Position numbers and translations under genes: made by a program. DNA of 7,359 bases from Promethearchaeota archaeon (lineage in GTDB: Archaea; Asgardarchaeota; Lokiarchaeia; Sigyniarchaeales; SOKP01). Positions 6,665-7,359 of the stretch are shown here, piece by piece. Position 1 is the first letter of the stretch, and every line of letters begins with the position of its first letter. Location of the stretch: assembly GCA_016840695.1 (NCBI GenBank), contig JAEORV010000070.1:1-7359 (forward strand), read 5' to 3'. The notes below the pieces were generated by a model that was not told where the DNA came from, did no database searches, and saw nothing but the letters and a program-made list of their open reading frames with translations.

Positions 6665-6675
6665 TTTATTAATTG
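6665..6675 (-). promoter_or_regulatory. Possible TATA box of the glycosidase gene
   Basis: AATTAATAAAC on the minus strand would place the transcript start near 6644 and give a leader of about 17 bases that includes the weak GATGAG site. Other A/T stretches nearby fit almost as well. Confidence 0.25.
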
Positions 6676-6719
6676 TTAAGAGAATTTAGCATTACTCCCT
6701 ATTAAATTATTAGAGGATA

Positions 6720-6733
6720 AAAAGAATAAAAAC
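6720..6733 (-). terminator. U-rich terminator of the zinc-ribbon gene
   Basis: On the minus strand TTTTTATTCTTTTT follows the zinc-ribbon gene by about 70 bases; a shorter T-run (6791-6795) lies just after its stop. Either could end the transcript before the glycosidase promoter. The rest of this 176-base spacer holds only an imperfect tandem repeat (CAGTTCTTTTT / CAGTTTCTTTTTT, 6761-6784). Confidence 0.35.
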
Positions 6734-6803
6734 TAAGCTAAGAGTAATTGGTTTTTGATCAGTTCTTTTTCAGTTTCTTTTTTTGAATCGAAAAAGCACT
6801 AAT

Positions 6804-7268
6804 TTAGTTTAGTTTAGTTCCACAATTTTCACAGAACTTTGAAAAAGCGTTTGTCTCATGATTACAATATTGGCAAATAATCGTTTCATCTCCAATTTCA
6901 ACAGAACTCAAGATTGTGGTGTTTATTTTTTTGCTAAGTATTTCACTTTTTTTCTTTCCAATACTCTTTTCATTTGCCATTGTAATCGAAAAAAGAAGAT
7001 TGTCCCTGGTCTCAACTTTCACCATATAAATTTTTTTTTCTTTTATGCTATACGCTTTTTTAATGTTATCTAAAGGAATAATAAAGCCTTCGTTGAAATC
7101 ATCCACCGAAGATCCTACTTCAGTTAGACTAATATTTGATTGCTTGATGAGCGATAATTTTTCCTTTGTTAACATTATTTTTCCAAATTCCATGAAGAAT
7201 TGCCATTTTTTTGGAACTACACCTTCACAAAAATACCCTTCCTCGTCAATTATTAACTCCATAATCAT
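6804..7268 (-). CDS. Small protein with PH-like N-terminal region and C-terminal zinc ribbon
   Basis: A 154-residue protein that I cannot assign to a named family. Residues about 15-115 alternate β-rich segments (FGKIMLTKEKLSLI, GFIIPLDNIKKAYSI, KIYMVKVETRDNLLFSITM) in the style of bacterial/archaeal PH-like or GRAM-like domains. A final helical region follows. The C-terminus is a compact treble-clef-like zinc ribbon with two CxxC knuckles (Cys132/Cys135 and Cys146/Cys149, 10 residues apart) and the common FCENCGTKL ending. There is no signal peptide or membrane segment. Such ribbon-plus-PH combinations suggest an adaptor binding protein, lipid or nucleic acid; this is inference. There are ATGs at 7268 and 7262 (residues 1 and 3). 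The TATA-like box centred near 7290 predicts a transcript start between them, so a leaderless start at the second ATG is also possible. It reads toward the glycosidase gene after a 176-base gap with its own terminator-like sequence, so an operon is unlikely. Confidence 0.7.
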   Translation of the reverse strand: MIMELIIDEEGYFCEGVVPKKWQFFMEFGKIMLTKEKLSLIKQSNISLTEVGSSVDDFNEGFIIPLDNIKKAYSIKEKKIYMVKVETRDNLLFSITMANEKSIGKKKSEILSKKINTTILSSVEIGDETIICQYCNHETNAFSKFCENCGTKLN

Positions 7269-7284
7269 TCTATCGTATTTTTAA

Positions 7285-7293
7285 TTATTATAA
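7285..7293 (-). promoter_or_regulatory. TATA box of the zinc-ribbon gene
   Basis: TTATAATAA on the minus strand is centred 22 bases before the ATG at 7268 and 28 bases before the ATG at 7262. It fits a leaderless or nearly leaderless transcript. Nothing else supported is seen between here and the right edge. Confidence 0.4.
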
Positions 7294-7359
7294 GAAATCG
7301 TACATGGTCCTTATTACTTAATATACTATAGACGATTTTCATTTTAAAATGTTAAATAG

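Noticed and set aside
6803..6817. TTTAG repeated three times
   Set aside because: It covers the last codons and stop of the zinc-ribbon gene; three copies of a 5-base word in AT-rich DNA is not a meaningful repeat.

Overview
This AT-rich 7.4 kb window looks archaeal. The asparaginyl-tRNA synthetase is of the archaeal type, there is a SAMP/MoaD-like β-grasp protein, and several genes have archaeal TATA-like boxes 22-30 bases before their start codons with little or no leader. The SNAP-like TPR protein, the PH-like/zinc-ribbon protein and the base composition suggest an Asgard (Lokiarchaeota-like) genome. That placement is inference; no rRNA or other definitive marker is present. I see no mobile element, CRISPR array, tRNA or rRNA.

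Layout from left to right. Bases 1-53 (minus) hold the first codons of a gene that runs off the left edge; the spacer before it carries a TATA-like box, a 15-base palindrome and repeated TTTGATA words. A HAD-superfamily phosphatase (247-909, minus) follows a large TPR-repeat protein (919 to about 2587, minus) by only 9 bases, so the two probably form one operon. The TPR frame stays open about 74 codons beyond its first conventional start codon (GTG at 2358). The extra sequence reads as good TPR protein, which implies a frameshift near 2578 or a non-standard start. A promoter region (2588-2808) separates it from a divergent small ubiquitin-like protein (2809-3018, plus), whose diglycine tail is followed by one extra lysine. 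That gene converges on asparaginyl-tRNA synthetase (3103-4404, minus). Upstream are a large cytoplasmic GH36-like (clan GH-D) glycoside hydrolase (4498-6627, minus) and a small protein with a PH-like N-terminal region and a C-terminal zinc ribbon (6804-7268, minus).

The genes do not form one pathway. The strongest functional grouping is the TPR/HAD pair; the others appear to be separate units with their own promoters. Points most worth a second look are the hidden N-terminus of the TPR protein, the masked GG tail of the β-grasp protein, the altered active-site motifs of the glycosidase, and an inverted repeat centred near a predicted transcription start in the divergent promoter region.
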